From: Stenotrophomonas sp. YIM B06876
Lineage (GTDB): Bacteria; Pseudomonadota; Gammaproteobacteria; Xanthomonadales; Xanthomonadaceae
Direction: 5' to 3'
NCBI RefSeq assembly: GCF_030711595.1
Contig: NZ_JAUJUJ010000011.1
Coordinates: forward strand, 1-64,000
Length of the DNA stretch: 64,000 nucleotides
The notes beneath the pieces are model-generated. The model was not told where the DNA came from and made no database searches. It saw only the letters and a list, made by a program, of their open reading frames with translations. The position numbers and the translations under genes are program-made. This document shows positions 44,910 through 52,727 of this stretch, piece after piece; position 1 is the stretch's first letter; every line of letters starts with the position of its first letter.

Positions 44910-47273
44910 TCAGGCAGCTTCTTGGTAAAGGGCAGATTCGAGTTCGCGGATCGCGGCAATATAGGCGCGCTTTCCACCAAAGAGATTGACGATTTCTGTC
45001 GGGGTGCCTAGGGACGGCAGCGGAGTAACTTTGAGAATGTCCATCGACTCCACGCTGGCGATGCCGCTGTCGGCATATTTCTGAAGCAAGGCATCGATGA
45101 CAGCGCGGGCCTTCTCTCCGTACTTGCTGAAAAGATCGCGCTTTTTCACCTTTTCGGCGCGCGCCTTGCGCGTTAGCGGCGGTGCATCGAACGCTACGTG
45201 GCAGACGAGGTCAAAGGCGTCGTAATCGCGCCCTACCTGCTCGGCGAGTTCGTCGAGGAAAACGCCCTTGGCAGCGAGTTCTTCCAGCACGGCCTGCTTC
45301 TTCTCGGCATCGTTCCAGACGGTCAGAAATGCGTCGAGAGTGGCGTAGGCCGTGCGAACAGTCTTGCGGGTGTAATCGGTCAACGACTCTGTGATGAGAC
45401 GGCCGCTTTCGTCCAGGTACTGGACGCGCTCTACGGCGACACTGACGGGCACGTTATTGATCACATAGCGACGGGGCGGCTCGGGCCCCTCCCCTCCTGG
45501 GCCGGGGCCAGGATCGGGTGGAAGGGTGGGCTCGGGTGACTCGCCACCAGGCGGTGGCTCCACGGGCGGCACTGGAGGATCATCCGGGCCCGGCTCGTAG
45601 ATCTGCACGGGATCGCCGTCGAAGGTCGGATCGGCGAACAGGGCGGTCGCTCCGCGAAAGTCCATGATGGTGAAGAAGAGCTTCCCGTAGTCCTCGTTTA
45701 TACGAGTGCCGCGCCCGATGATCTGCTTGAACTCCGTCATCGAGCCGATGCGTTTGTCGAGGACGATTAGCTGACAAGTTTGCGCATCCACGCCGGTGCT
45801 CATGAGTCGCGAGGTGCAGGCGACGACGGGATAGGTGGCCTCTGGGTCGATGAAGTTATCGAGCTGGGCCTTGCCCTCATCATCGTCGCCAGTTATCCGC
45901 ATGACGTATTTGCTGTTGGCGGCGGCAAGGTCTGGATTGGCGTTGACCATGGCCTGCCGTATGCGATCAGCATGGTCGGTGGTTTCGCAGAAGATGATTG
46001 TCTTGGCGAAACGGTTGGTAGCACGAAGAAACTCGGTGACCTTGGCGGCGACGAGTTCGGTGCGCTTTTCAAGAATGAGGTTACGGTCGTAGTCGCTCAG
46101 ATTGTATTCGCGGTCCTCTATGAGGTTGCCGTACTTGTCCAGCTGACCGAGCTCTGGCCGCCAGCCGAGAATGTCCTTGTCGAGGCCGATGCGAACCACT
46201 TTGTAGGGCGCGAGGAAGCCGTCGGCGATGCCCTGGCGCAGCGAATAGGTGTAGATCGGCTCACCGAAGTATTCGATGTTGGAAACGTCGTTGGTTTCCT
46301 TGGGCGTCGCGGTGAGGCCGATCTGCGTGGCGGACGCGAAGTACTCCAACACCTGCCGCCAAGCGGCATCATCGGCGGCGCTACCGCGATGACACTCATC
46401 GACAACCACTAGGTCGAAGAAATCGGGGGAGAACTGCTTGTAGATGTTCTTATCCTCTTCCGTGCCAGTTACGGCTTGGTAGAGGCAGAGATAGATTTCA
46501 AACGCCTTGTCCACCGTGCGGTTGACGATCTTCGTCATCGCTGCGCCGAAGGGCTTGAAATCGTTGGTCTTAGTCTGGTCGGCGAGGATGTTGCGATCCA
46601 CAAGGAAAAGGACGCGCTTCTTCGCTCCGGACTTCCAAAGCCGCCAGATGACCTGGAAGGCAGTGTAGGTTTTTCCCGTACCCGTGGCCATCACGAGCAA
46701 AATGCGATTCTCTCCGCGAGCGATCGCTTCGACGGTGCGGTTGATCGCAATGAGCTGGTAGTAGCGCGGCGATTTTCGTGAACCGTCGTCGTAGTAGTCT
46801 TGGGTGGTGACGGCGATCTGTGGCTGAGTCAGCCCCTTGGCTGCACAAAGGCGTAACCATAGATCCCCTGGCGAGGGGAACTGATCGAGTGGGATTTCGC
46901 GAGTCACTGTGCCGCTGGTGGCGGTGCGGTCGTGCTCCAGGAATGCGTCGCCATTACAACTGTAGGCAAAAGGGACATCCAGAATCTCCGCGTATTCGAG
47001 CGCCTGCTGCATGCCGGAGCCGACGGCGTGATTGTTGTCCTTAGCCTCGATGACCGCGATGGGCAGGTTCGGCTTGTAATAGAGGAGGTAGTCGGCCTTC
47101 TTGGCCTCGCCCCGTTGAACGGTCTTCCCGCGCACAACGACTCGTCCCTTCGTGAAGTAAGCTTCTTCCTTGAGCTGGGTCATCAAATCCCAGCCAGCGC
47201 CATTCGGGCCGCAAAGCGCCGGCGTAATGAATTTCGAACGGATATCCGTCTCTGAAAGGAGTTTCTTGTTCAT
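44910..47273 (-). CDS. hsdR: HsdR, type I restriction endonuclease/translocase subunit (EcoEI type)
   Basis: About 787 residues from ATG at 47273, which gives the typical MNKKLLSETDIRSKFITPAL; an in-frame TTG 30 bases upstream is less likely. The N-terminal nuclease has Asp in KKADYLLYY and EAK in IAVIEAKDNNH. The helicase motor has ATGTGKTYTA, VVDECHRGSA, IGLTATPKE and QIIGRGTRIN. A Pro/Gly-rich linker near residue 580 (PPVPPVEPPPGGESPEPT) precedes the C-terminal EcoEI_R_C-like domain, which places it in the EcoEI/EcoAI class. Order hsdR-hsdM-hsdS is usual for that class. Confidence 0.95.
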   Translation of the reverse strand: MNKKLLSETDIRSKFITPALCGPNGAGWDLMTQLKEEAYFTKGRVVVRGKTVQRGEAKKADYLLYYKPNLPIAVIEAKDNNHAVGSGMQQALEYAEILDVPFAYSCNGDAFLEHDRTATSGTVTREIPLDQFPSPGDLWLRLCAAKGLTQPQIAVTTQDYYDDGSRKSPRYYQLIAINRTVEAIARGENRILLVMATGTGKTYTAFQVIWRLWKSGAKKRVLFLVDRNILADQTKTNDFKPFGAAMTKIVNRTVDKAFEIYLCLYQAVTGTEEDKNIYKQFSPDFFDLVVVDECHRGSAADDAAWRQVLEYFASATQIGLTATPKETNDVSNIEYFGEPIYTYSLRQGIADGFLAPYKVVRIGLDKDILGWRPELGQLDKYGNLIEDREYNLSDYDRNLILEKRTELVAAKVTEFLRATNRFAKTIIFCETTDHADRIRQAMVNANPDLAAANSKYVMRITGDDDEGKAQLDNFIDPEATYPVVACTSRLMSTGVDAQTCQLIVLDKRIGSMTEFKQIIGRGTRINEDYGKLFFTIMDFRGATALFADPTFDGDPVQIYEPGPDDPPVPPVEPPPGGESPEPTLPPDPGPGPGGEGPEPPRRYVINNVPVSVAVERVQYLDESGRLITESLTDYTRKTVRTAYATLDAFLTVWNDAEKKQAVLEELAAKGVFLDELAEQVGRDYDAFDLVCHVAFDAPPLTRKARAEKVKKRDLFSKYGEKARAVIDALLQKYADSGIASVESMDILKVTPLPSLGTPTEIVNLFGGKRAYIAAIRELESALYQEAA

Positions 47274-47326
47274 TTGCTTGGCAGGCTCGACTCGCAATAG
47301 CAATCCATGGTTACTTCCTGGCTGTC

Positions 47327-47575
47327 TCAGTGCTCGCGATCCTTGGGCGGAACCGGATCGCGCCCTGGGGAAATGGTGTCCTTGCTTCGGATCAAGCCAT
47401 CACGGCCCTTGGTCGTCAGCTCGCCGCCACCCTGCCTGTTAAGCATTCCTCGCGCTGCGTCTTCCGCCGCCTTCTGGGTGGAGTGGACGCTGGACGCACG
47501 ATCGGCATCATTGCGCTTGTTCGCCCACGAACCATCGTCGCGGCGGTATACGGTCCTGTCTCGGCCTTTGCTCAT
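47327..47575 (-). CDS. DUF2188 family small protein
   Basis: The 82-residue protein has the DUF2188 pattern: RRDDGSWANKRNDADRASSV, STQKAAEDAARGMLNRQGGG, TTKGRDGLIRSKDTI. The family is common in mobile and defence regions but has no known function. It lies between the XRE-ImmA gene (26 bases) and hsdR, so is likely co-transcribed with both. Confidence 0.85.
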   Translation of the reverse strand: MSKGRDRTVYRRDDGSWANKRNDADRASSVHSTQKAAEDAARGMLNRQGGGELTTKGRDGLIRSKDTISPGRDPVPPKDREH

Positions 47576-47601
47576 TGCGAGGCTCCTGTTGGGAAACGGG
47601 G

Positions 47602-48738
47602 CTATTTCACTAGCTGCAATATGGGCTTTACCCGCGGCGGATCGGCGAGCTCCGGACTGGCGGGCAAAATCTGAGCGAGTAGCGCAGGGTTTACATCCAG
47701 TTGCTTGGCCACCGCATCCCGACTGAGTTTGTGATGGACGCGAAGAACGTCCAGCGCCTTGGTTACGATCTCTGCCTCTTCCTTCTGGCAGAACGCATCC
47801 TCAGCCTCCTGAATCGCCTCGCCACGGTTCTTCAGGGTGATCACCGCGCCGCGGTACTGGTCGTCGTCGAGCAGCTCCAGGGACTTGGCGCGATACAGAA
47901 TCGCCGCTTTGCTGACTTGAAATTCCAGCTTCAATGCACGGATGCCAGGCCAATCGATGCGACTCCCACGCTTGGGAAAGGCCTTCATGAAAGTCGATCG
48001 AGGCATGAGAAACGCCGAAGCAAATCTATTGGCCTCAGATTCTGTCTTTCGGTCCCCGGTGACATGCCCCTCGTGTAGTACCAAGTGTCCAAGCTCATGA
48101 GCAATATCGAAACGCATCCGGAACGGACTCGCCTTGGCATCGTTCCGGACAATCACGGGACGACGGGATGTGATCGACAGTGCATCGACTTCGGTCGAAG
48201 CATCCTTGAAGAATGCGACGACGGCGCCAGCGCGCTCGACCACGCGAACCATGTGAGCAATTGGACCTACACCAAGTGACCAGTGGCGCCGCACGCGTTC
48301 GGCAGCAAGCTCGATCTCCTCAGCCGTATGAGCGCCAGACTCATCCGGAAAATCGACATCAGGCAACTTCACCTTTGTGTCGATAAATTCCACAACCTGG
48401 TCGAAAATCGTCCCCATCGCCAGCACCCGTTGCCGAGTACTAGTCTTCGTGGTCGCCAACTTACGAAAGTGCGCCTGATCTTCTGACAATAAAGTACCGG
48501 CAGACTTGTAAAAGAATGCCGGCTTGACTTGAAGCGAATCCGCCAAAGAAAAGACTATCGGGTCATCTGATCGAGGTTTGGCTTTTCCGGTTTCAAGCTG
48601 CGAGACATACTGGCGGGTTTTTTCGATGCCGATCGCTACGTCATTAAGCGTCTTGCCCCAAAAGTGACGTGCAAGTCGAAGCTGTCCCCCGTTAAACGTC
48701 TCAGTCGCCAATGGCGCTGTTGGATGGGTTGGCTTCAT
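47602..48738 (-). CDS. XRE repressor-ImmA/IrrE metallopeptidase fusion
   Basis: The 378-residue protein from ATG at 48738 (GTG at 48747 possible) joins an N-terminal helix-turn-helix (GGQLRLARHFWGKTLNDVAI, QYVSQLETGKAKP) to an ImmA/IrrE peptidase domain with the zinc motif HELGH in FDIAHELGHLVLHEG (near residue 215). Such single-chain regulators control mobile elements and restriction genes, releasing promoters after stress by cleaving themselves or a partner. It overlaps the upstream ORF's end and probably regulates the operon through the inverted repeat at 49336-49372. Confidence 0.88.
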   Translation of the reverse strand: MKPTHPTAPLATETFNGGQLRLARHFWGKTLNDVAIGIEKTRQYVSQLETGKAKPRSDDPIVFSLADSLQVKPAFFYKSAGTLLSEDQAHFRKLATTKTSTRQRVLAMGTIFDQVVEFIDTKVKLPDVDFPDESGAHTAEEIELAAERVRRHWSLGVGPIAHMVRVVERAGAVVAFFKDASTEVDALSITSRRPVIVRNDAKASPFRMRFDIAHELGHLVLHEGHVTGDRKTESEANRFASAFLMPRSTFMKAFPKRGSRIDWPGIRALKLEFQVSKAAILYRAKSLELLDDDQYRGAVITLKNRGEAIQEAEDAFCQKEEAEIVTKALDVLRVHHKLSRDAVAKQLDVNPALLAQILPASPELADPPRVKPILQLVK

Positions 48739-49339
48739 AAGAATCACTAGATGTTGCTTCGTCGTCGTAGATGGGCGTCAAATAAATCGGCGGGAGTTCG
48801 GCTGCGGCCGGGATGTAATCGTCTACTGCGAAGAAGGTGCGAGCCGAGTCGGTGTATTGCCACTGAGCAACCACCTCTCTCACCCGGTTGTAGCCGACGA
48901 AAAAGACACGATGCTCATCATCCTCGGTGATCGCGCGTTCCACGATAAATCGCCACAGGTCCACCGTCCTGTCGCCACTCTCGGGCAGCAATTCCAATTG
49001 CTGCATCTCACTCTCGGTTGGATTCAGCACACGAATCTTTCGTGGGCTGAGGTGGTCATCCAAGAAGAAGCGCACCGGATGCGAGCCGATTCCAATCAAC
49101 AAGTCGTTGCCGGCGTGTTTGATGCTGAGCCATGGATGGCGCCGTGACGAGACAAGCAGCTTCACCGCGTTGCGAATGCGCCCCCATGGGAGAGTTCCTT
49201 GGGTGTAGGCGCAGTCGTGTTCTGTGCTGGTATCGAGGAGCGCCTTGTGAAGCACTTCGAGCATGAGCTGGGCGATGATGCTCAAACGCTCCGGGGCCAA
49301 CTCATCGGAGATTTCTGAGGGACTTGCCAGGTTTTCCAC
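48701..49339 (-). CDS. Hypothetical protein, first gene of the defence operon
   Basis: The 212-residue protein begins with GTG at 49339; AGGGAA lies seven bases before it. It is acidic (EDDEHRVFFVG, DSYEANPSNS) with no signal peptide or membrane segment, and I recognise no domain. It has an N-terminal helix-rich part (ERLSIIAQLMLEVLHKALLD) and a beta-rich middle (IKHAGNDLLIGIGSHPVRFF). Its 3' end overlaps the XRE-ImmA gene by about 40 bases, a close coupling that suggests partner proteins. It may be the substrate or co-regulator of the peptidase. Confidence 0.75.
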   Translation of the reverse strand: MENLASPSEISDELAPERLSIIAQLMLEVLHKALLDTSTEHDCAYTQGTLPWGRIRNAVKLLVSSRRHPWLSIKHAGNDLLIGIGSHPVRFFLDDHLSPRKIRVLNPTESEMQQLELLPESGDRTVDLWRFIVERAITEDDEHRVFFVGYNRVREVVAQWQYTDSARTFFAVDDYIPAAAELPPIYLTPIYDDEATSSDSYEANPSNSAIGD

Positions 49340-49372
49340 TTGTCTGTTCCCTACTCTGGTTCTGTCAAGTGG
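49336..49372. promoter_or_regulatory. Inverted repeat (candidate operator) at the defence operon start
   Basis: CCACTTG and CAAGTGG form perfect outer arms; extending them to 15 bases gives 11 matches around a 7-base centre. It covers the probable transcription start and the GTG start codon, an ideal place for repression by the XRE-ImmA protein encoded downstream. Confidence 0.65.
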
Positions 49373-49401
49373 ATAATTGTGCTGTTTTTGAGGTTTGTCA
49401 A
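49373..49401 (-). promoter_or_regulatory. Sigma-70 promoter of the defence operon
   Basis: On the minus strand TTGACA, exactly 17 bases, AATTAT. The -35 box is perfect and the -10 box fair. The leader would be about 27-30 bases with an AGGGAA ribosome-binding site. Confidence 0.8.
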
Positions 49402-49483
49402 CCCCTGCACCGCAACATTTATCGAAGCTCTACCAGCCATGCCCCGCTAGGCTGTTGCGTTACATCTCCACCGGAGACGCAAC

Positions 49484-49549
49484 ATGGTCGCCTTCAAGTA
49501 CGACGCAACGTATCTTTATGAAAAAGTTCTACAAAGACCAGAGTATTAA
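49484..49549 (+). pseudogene. 21-codon frame, possible truncated gene start
   Basis: ATG after GGAG with eight-base spacing encodes MVAFKYDATYLYEKVLQRPE plus one more residue. The sequence looks like a real protein N-terminus, so it may be the 5' end of a gene cut by island insertion or deletion. No family assigned. Confidence 0.3.
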
Positions 49550-49575
49550 GACGAAATTTCTAAGCAACACAGATT

Positions 49576-49585
49576 ATTTGTACCA
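49576..49585. repeat. Right copy of a candidate island-end inverted repeat
   Basis: ATTTGTACCA is the exact reverse complement of 34612-34621, the left copy. It lies about 60 bases before the first gene (49643) that looks chromosomal again. Confidence 0.35.
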
Positions 49586-49642
49586 AGATTGCGAAATCAC
49601 GATGATGCACCGCCTTCGATGGGCTACGCGTCGGCGCGCACG

Positions 49643-50332
49643 TCAGTGGTGGGCGGGCCCCGCGTGTCCGTCATCGGAGCGCTGCGCAGTCGCTAGACTT
49701 TGCACGAACTCCGGGAAGGTTTCCGCTAGCGACGCCGTGTCCGGCAAGATGTAGAACACCCCCCCCTGCTCGAACGTCGGACGGACGATCTGCTCGTAGA
49801 ATTCGGGCGATACGTTGATGCAGCCATGGGTGATGCGGTTATCGTCCGGCGAAGGCGATGCAAGGCGTTCGGCGCGTCTCTCGGCTGGGACGCCAGTCGC
49901 CGTAGGGTGCATGGATACCGAGGAATCGTAGTCCACCCACAGGACGCGCCCCGCATCGATTGACGGGCCGAAGCCGCCCACGAAGCGACCCGCAGGCGTC
50001 GTACGATCCTTGCCCGGAATTTCGCCAAGCGCGAGGCCGGCGATGCCCGGGGCCGAATGGTCGCCGACGGCGGAGCCAAAGAGTCCAGGCGCTGCGCCGC
50101 GAAGACGGCCGTCGGGGCCGAACACCAGGATCTGTGCAGCGGCCTTGTCCATGATCGCAAACGGGTAGCCTTCACTGTCCCTGGTTGCAACCACCCAGCC
50201 TGCGAGCTCAATCACCGTGTCGGAGACTTCTTGGCCTTGCGGAAGCTGGTCTACGGCGGCCACAGGTTGTGCTGGAGCCTCCTCGGCGCTGGCCACGTTG
50301 AAGCTCGCGAACGCCAGCGCCAACGCCAGCAC
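49643..50332 (-). CDS. L,D-transpeptidase (YkuD family), exported
   Basis: The 229-residue protein starts with GTG at 50332; the hydrophobic run LALALAFASFNVASA is a rather short signal peptide, and the start is uncertain. The catalytic motif is RITHGCINVSPEFYEQIVRP, with His and Cys of the L,D-transpeptidase active site, and the expected His earlier in VSMHPTATG. Such enzymes form 3-3 peptidoglycan cross-links or attach proteins to peptidoglycan. A small Lpp-like lipoprotein is encoded directly upstream (50482-50751), with a terminator between them, so the two are separate units. Confidence 0.85.
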   Translation of the reverse strand: MLALALAFASFNVASAEEAPAQPVAAVDQLPQGQEVSDTVIELAGWVVATRDSEGYPFAIMDKAAAQILVFGPDGRLRGAAPGLFGSAVGDHSAPGIAGLALGEIPGKDRTTPAGRFVGGFGPSIDAGRVLWVDYDSSVSMHPTATGVPAERRAERLASPSPDDNRITHGCINVSPEFYEQIVRPTFEQGGVFYILPDTASLAETFPEFVQSLATAQRSDDGHAGPAHH

Positions 50333-50407
50333 GCCACAAGCGACCCGGATGGCGGGGTGTGCGGACGTATTGATGGGACACTTCCTTGGAACGAAGAACG
50401 GGTCAAG

Positions 50408-50438
50408 AAAAAAAACCGGTGGTCATCAAAGGCCACCG
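50408..50438 (-). terminator. Terminator of the Lpp-like gene
   Basis: On the minus strand CCGGTGG, a loop of ten bases, CCACCGG, then a run of seven or more T. It lies 44 bases after the Lpp-like stop codon. Confidence 0.9.
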
Positions 50439-50481
50439 GGTCTCGAGTTCAAACCTTTCGTCACCACTTGCGCAACGGCGA

Positions 50482-50751
50482 CTAACCGCGCGGTACGCGG
50501 TGCGGGGCCGCTTCAAGCTTCTGGACCCGGCTTTCAATCTGATCCAGACGCTGGTTGGCCTGCTGCGCGGACTGATTGGCGGATTCGGCGCTCTGGGCTG
50601 CGTTCTGCACCTTCACGTCGAGTTGATCGAGGCGTGAGTTGATCCTTGCAAAATCTTCTTTATAGGTGGCGCAACCGCCAAGACCCAAGGCGGCGACGAG
50701 CGCCACACCGAGCGTACGCGTGATCACCAGATTTTTCTTGGTCATAAGCAT
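50482..50751 (-). CDS. Lpp-like outer-membrane lipoprotein
   Basis: The 89-residue protein starts MLMTKKNLVITRTLGVALVA; AAGGAG precedes the ATG by seven bases, which decides the start against a much longer frame. The lipobox LGLGGC puts the acylated Cys near residue 27. The mature part is a heptad-repeat coiled coil (INSRLDQLDVKVQNAAQSAE, SANQSAQQANQRLDQIESRV) as in Braun's lipoprotein and OprI. The C-terminus is HRVPRG, lacking the terminal Lys used for covalent attachment to peptidoglycan, so it may be the free form. Confidence 0.87.
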   Translation of the reverse strand: MLMTKKNLVITRTLGVALVAALGLGGCATYKEDFARINSRLDQLDVKVQNAAQSAESANQSAQQANQRLDQIESRVQKLEAAPHRVPRG

Positions 50752-50849
50752 TTCAACACTCCTTCGCGGGGGACCTCGGAGATATAGCGGGCTTTTTACC
50801 GGATACATGATTACGCTGCAATACGTAGATGGATTGTGAAGGGGTAGCA

Positions 50850-51200
50850 CCTCTCGTCGAGAAGCAGCAGGCGTGGCCGATGCAGCATCGACTGCGCAAT
50901 TTCCAGGCGGCGGATCATGCCTCCCCAAATGGGTGGCGACCAGCTCACCTGCCGCCTCCTGCAGGTCCGTCACCGCCAAGGCCTCGGTGATGCGATGGGC
51001 ACGCTCGGCGCGCGGATTGCCAGACAGCCGCCCGAATATCAGCAGGTTCTCGTAGCCGGTCAGTTCGCTATCGGCCGATAGCGCTTGTGGCACGTAGCCG
51101 ACGGCGCCGCGCACCGTGGTTGCCTGGCTGACGATGCCCATTACCGCGATACGGGCGCTCCCCGAAGTCGCCGGATCACGTCGCCTGCCCCACGCACGCC
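50850..51200 (-). pseudogene. ABC-transporter ATPase remnant, frameshifted
   Basis: One minus-strand frame reads VGYVPQALSADSELTGYENL, LIFGRLSGNPRAERAHRITE (the Q-loop region of ABC-2-type ATPases). Near 50930 the reading shifts to another frame, which continues GGMIRRLEIAQSMLHRPRL with the signature and LLLLDE Walker B motif. The Walker A half and C-terminal part are missing. The nearest intact relatives would be drug or polysaccharide export ATPases. It is a decayed gene between the Lpp-like gene and the efflux operon. Confidence 0.8.
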
Positions 51201-51305
51201 CGGGCATCGAACGCTGGCGTGGGAAAGATCCCAACGGGCTTTGTATGCCGCACAGTTGGCGGGGAGGCCGTCCGACATACCCCTGCCTTTGAATCCGAGC
51301 GCTAT

Positions 51306-52727
51306 TCATGGCGGGGTGAGGTCGGATCCATGAAACGGCCCAACACCCCCTCCCAGCGCCTGGATCAACGCCACTGCGGTGGTCTGCCGGGCGCCCTGCA
51401 CCTTTGCCACTGCCTGACGTGCCGACAGCGCCACGGTCTGCGTGACCACGACATCGGTGTAGGCGATCAGACCGGCCTGGTACTGGTTGAGGCTGATACG
51501 TTCGGCTTCGTCAGCGGCGCGGGACGCCTCCATCAGCCGGGCTGCCTGCTGCTCCAGCAAACGGGTCGCGGCCAGCTGGTCTTCCACATTCTGGAATGCC
51601 GCCAGCGTGGTCTGCCGGTAGACCGCGACCGCCTGGTCATAGGCGGCCTTGGCGGCATCGACCCGGGCACGCCGTGCGCCACCGTCAAACACTACTTGTG
51701 CCAACGCCACGCCCAGTGACCAGAGGCTGGATTCGGCGTCAAACAGGTGGCGGACCTGGGACGCCCCCACACCGCGCGAACCGGTCAGGGTGATGGCCGG
51801 GAAGAACGCCGCTTCATTGACCCCGATCTGGGCATTGGCTGCGGCCATTCGCCGTTCCGCCCCGGCAATATCCGGCCGCCGTTGCAGCAGGGTTGATGGC
51901 AGTTCAAGCGGGATTTGCGGCACCTGCGCTGACCAGTGCGGGTCTTCGCCGAGGCTGAAATCCGCCGGCGCCTTGCCCACCAGTACCGCGATGGCATGTT
52001 CGAGCAGCGCCCGTTGCTGCTGCAACGCCAGTTCCGCCGCACGGGCATTGGCCAACTGCGTTTGCGCCTGCAGCACATCGCTGCGGGCATCGATCTTCAT
52101 GGCATAGCGGTTGCGGGTGATTTCAAGCGCACGCTGGTAGGCACGAATGGTGGCCGCAACCAGGGCGATCTCAACGTCGGTCTCGCGCAATTGCAGGTAG
52201 TTGGCCGCCAATGCCCCCTGGATGGAAAGACGGACACCGGCAAGGTCGGCGGCACTGGCAGCGGCACTGGCGTCGGCCGCCTCCACCGCGCGGCGGACAC
52301 TTCCCCACAGGTCCGGCTCCCAGCTGGCGCTGATGTCGGCCAGAAAGTTCTGGCCAACCCCTGCGGTACCGCTTCCGCTGCCAGCGCTGCGACTGCGCGC
52401 CCGTTGCCCGGAGGCATCCAGTTCAATGGTGGGGAAATAGCCGGCGCGTTGCTCACGGACCAGTGCACGGGCTTGGCGATAGGCCGCCTCCGACGCCGCC
52501 AGGGTCTGGTTCGACACGTGGATCTGGGCGGCCAACCGATCGAGCACGGGGTCGCCAAACACCTGCCACCATGGTCCGCGCGGTTGCTCGTCGGCCGGAA
52601 CCGCTGTGACCCAGTTGCCGGCTTCCTTGTAGGCCGCTGGCACCACCGTGGCCGGACGGACGTAGTTCGGGCCGGCGGTGCATGCGCTCAAGCCGGCCAG
52701 CAGCAACATCGGATACAGGCGCTTCAT
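51306..52727 (-). CDS. RND outer-membrane efflux lipoprotein (OprM/OpmB type)
   Basis: The 473-residue protein has a lipoprotein signal (MLLLAGLSAC, Cys 16) and NodT-family features: CTAGPNYVRPATVVPAAY, WWQVFGDPVLDRLAAQI and the repeated TolC-type helices (ALEITRNRYAMKIDARSDVL; LNQYQAGLIAYTDVVVTQ). It forms the outer-membrane channel of the tripartite pump. It overlaps the upstream permease by four bases and is the fourth gene of the operon. Confidence 0.93.
   Translation of the reverse strand: MKRLYPMLLLAGLSACTAGPNYVRPATVVPAAYKEAGNWVTAVPADEQPRGPWWQVFGDPVLDRLAAQIHVSNQTLAASEAAYRQARALVREQRAGYFPTIELDASGQRARSRSAGSGSGTAGVGQNFLADISASWEPDLWGSVRRAVEAADASAAASAADLAGVRLSIQGALAANYLQLRETDVEIALVAATIRAYQRALEITRNRYAMKIDARSDVLQAQTQLANARAAELALQQQRALLEHAIAVLVGKAPADFSLGEDPHWSAQVPQIPLELPSTLLQRRPDIAGAERRMAAANAQIGVNEAAFFPAITLTGSRGVGASQVRHLFDAESSLWSLGVALAQVVFDGGARRARVDAAKAAYDQAVAVYRQTTLAAFQNVEDQLAATRLLEQQAARLMEASRAADEAERISLNQYQAGLIAYTDVVVTQTVALSARQAVAKVQGARQTTAVALIQALGGGVGPFHGSDLTPP

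Larger units (their letters stand above)
49403..49642. other. Right border region of the island
   Basis: About 240 bases without a normal gene. GTTGCGT/ACGCAAC arms at 49454-49460 and 49477-49483 pair across 16 bases. A tiny frame with a good ribosome-binding site (49484-49549) and the inverted copy of the left-end ten-mer (49576-49585) lie here. No second dif copy is seen. Confidence 0.45.

Noticed and set aside
49403-49642. Second dif site at the right end of the island
   Set aside because: No sequence with the TATACA or TGTATA core flanked by CATAA/TTATG arms is found there.
50482-51309. A 275-residue fusion of ABC-ATPase sequence and an Lpp-like lipoprotein
   Set aside because: AAGGAG before 50751 and the lipobox directly after it show that the lipoprotein is a separate gene; the upstream part is ATPase debris in frame by chance.
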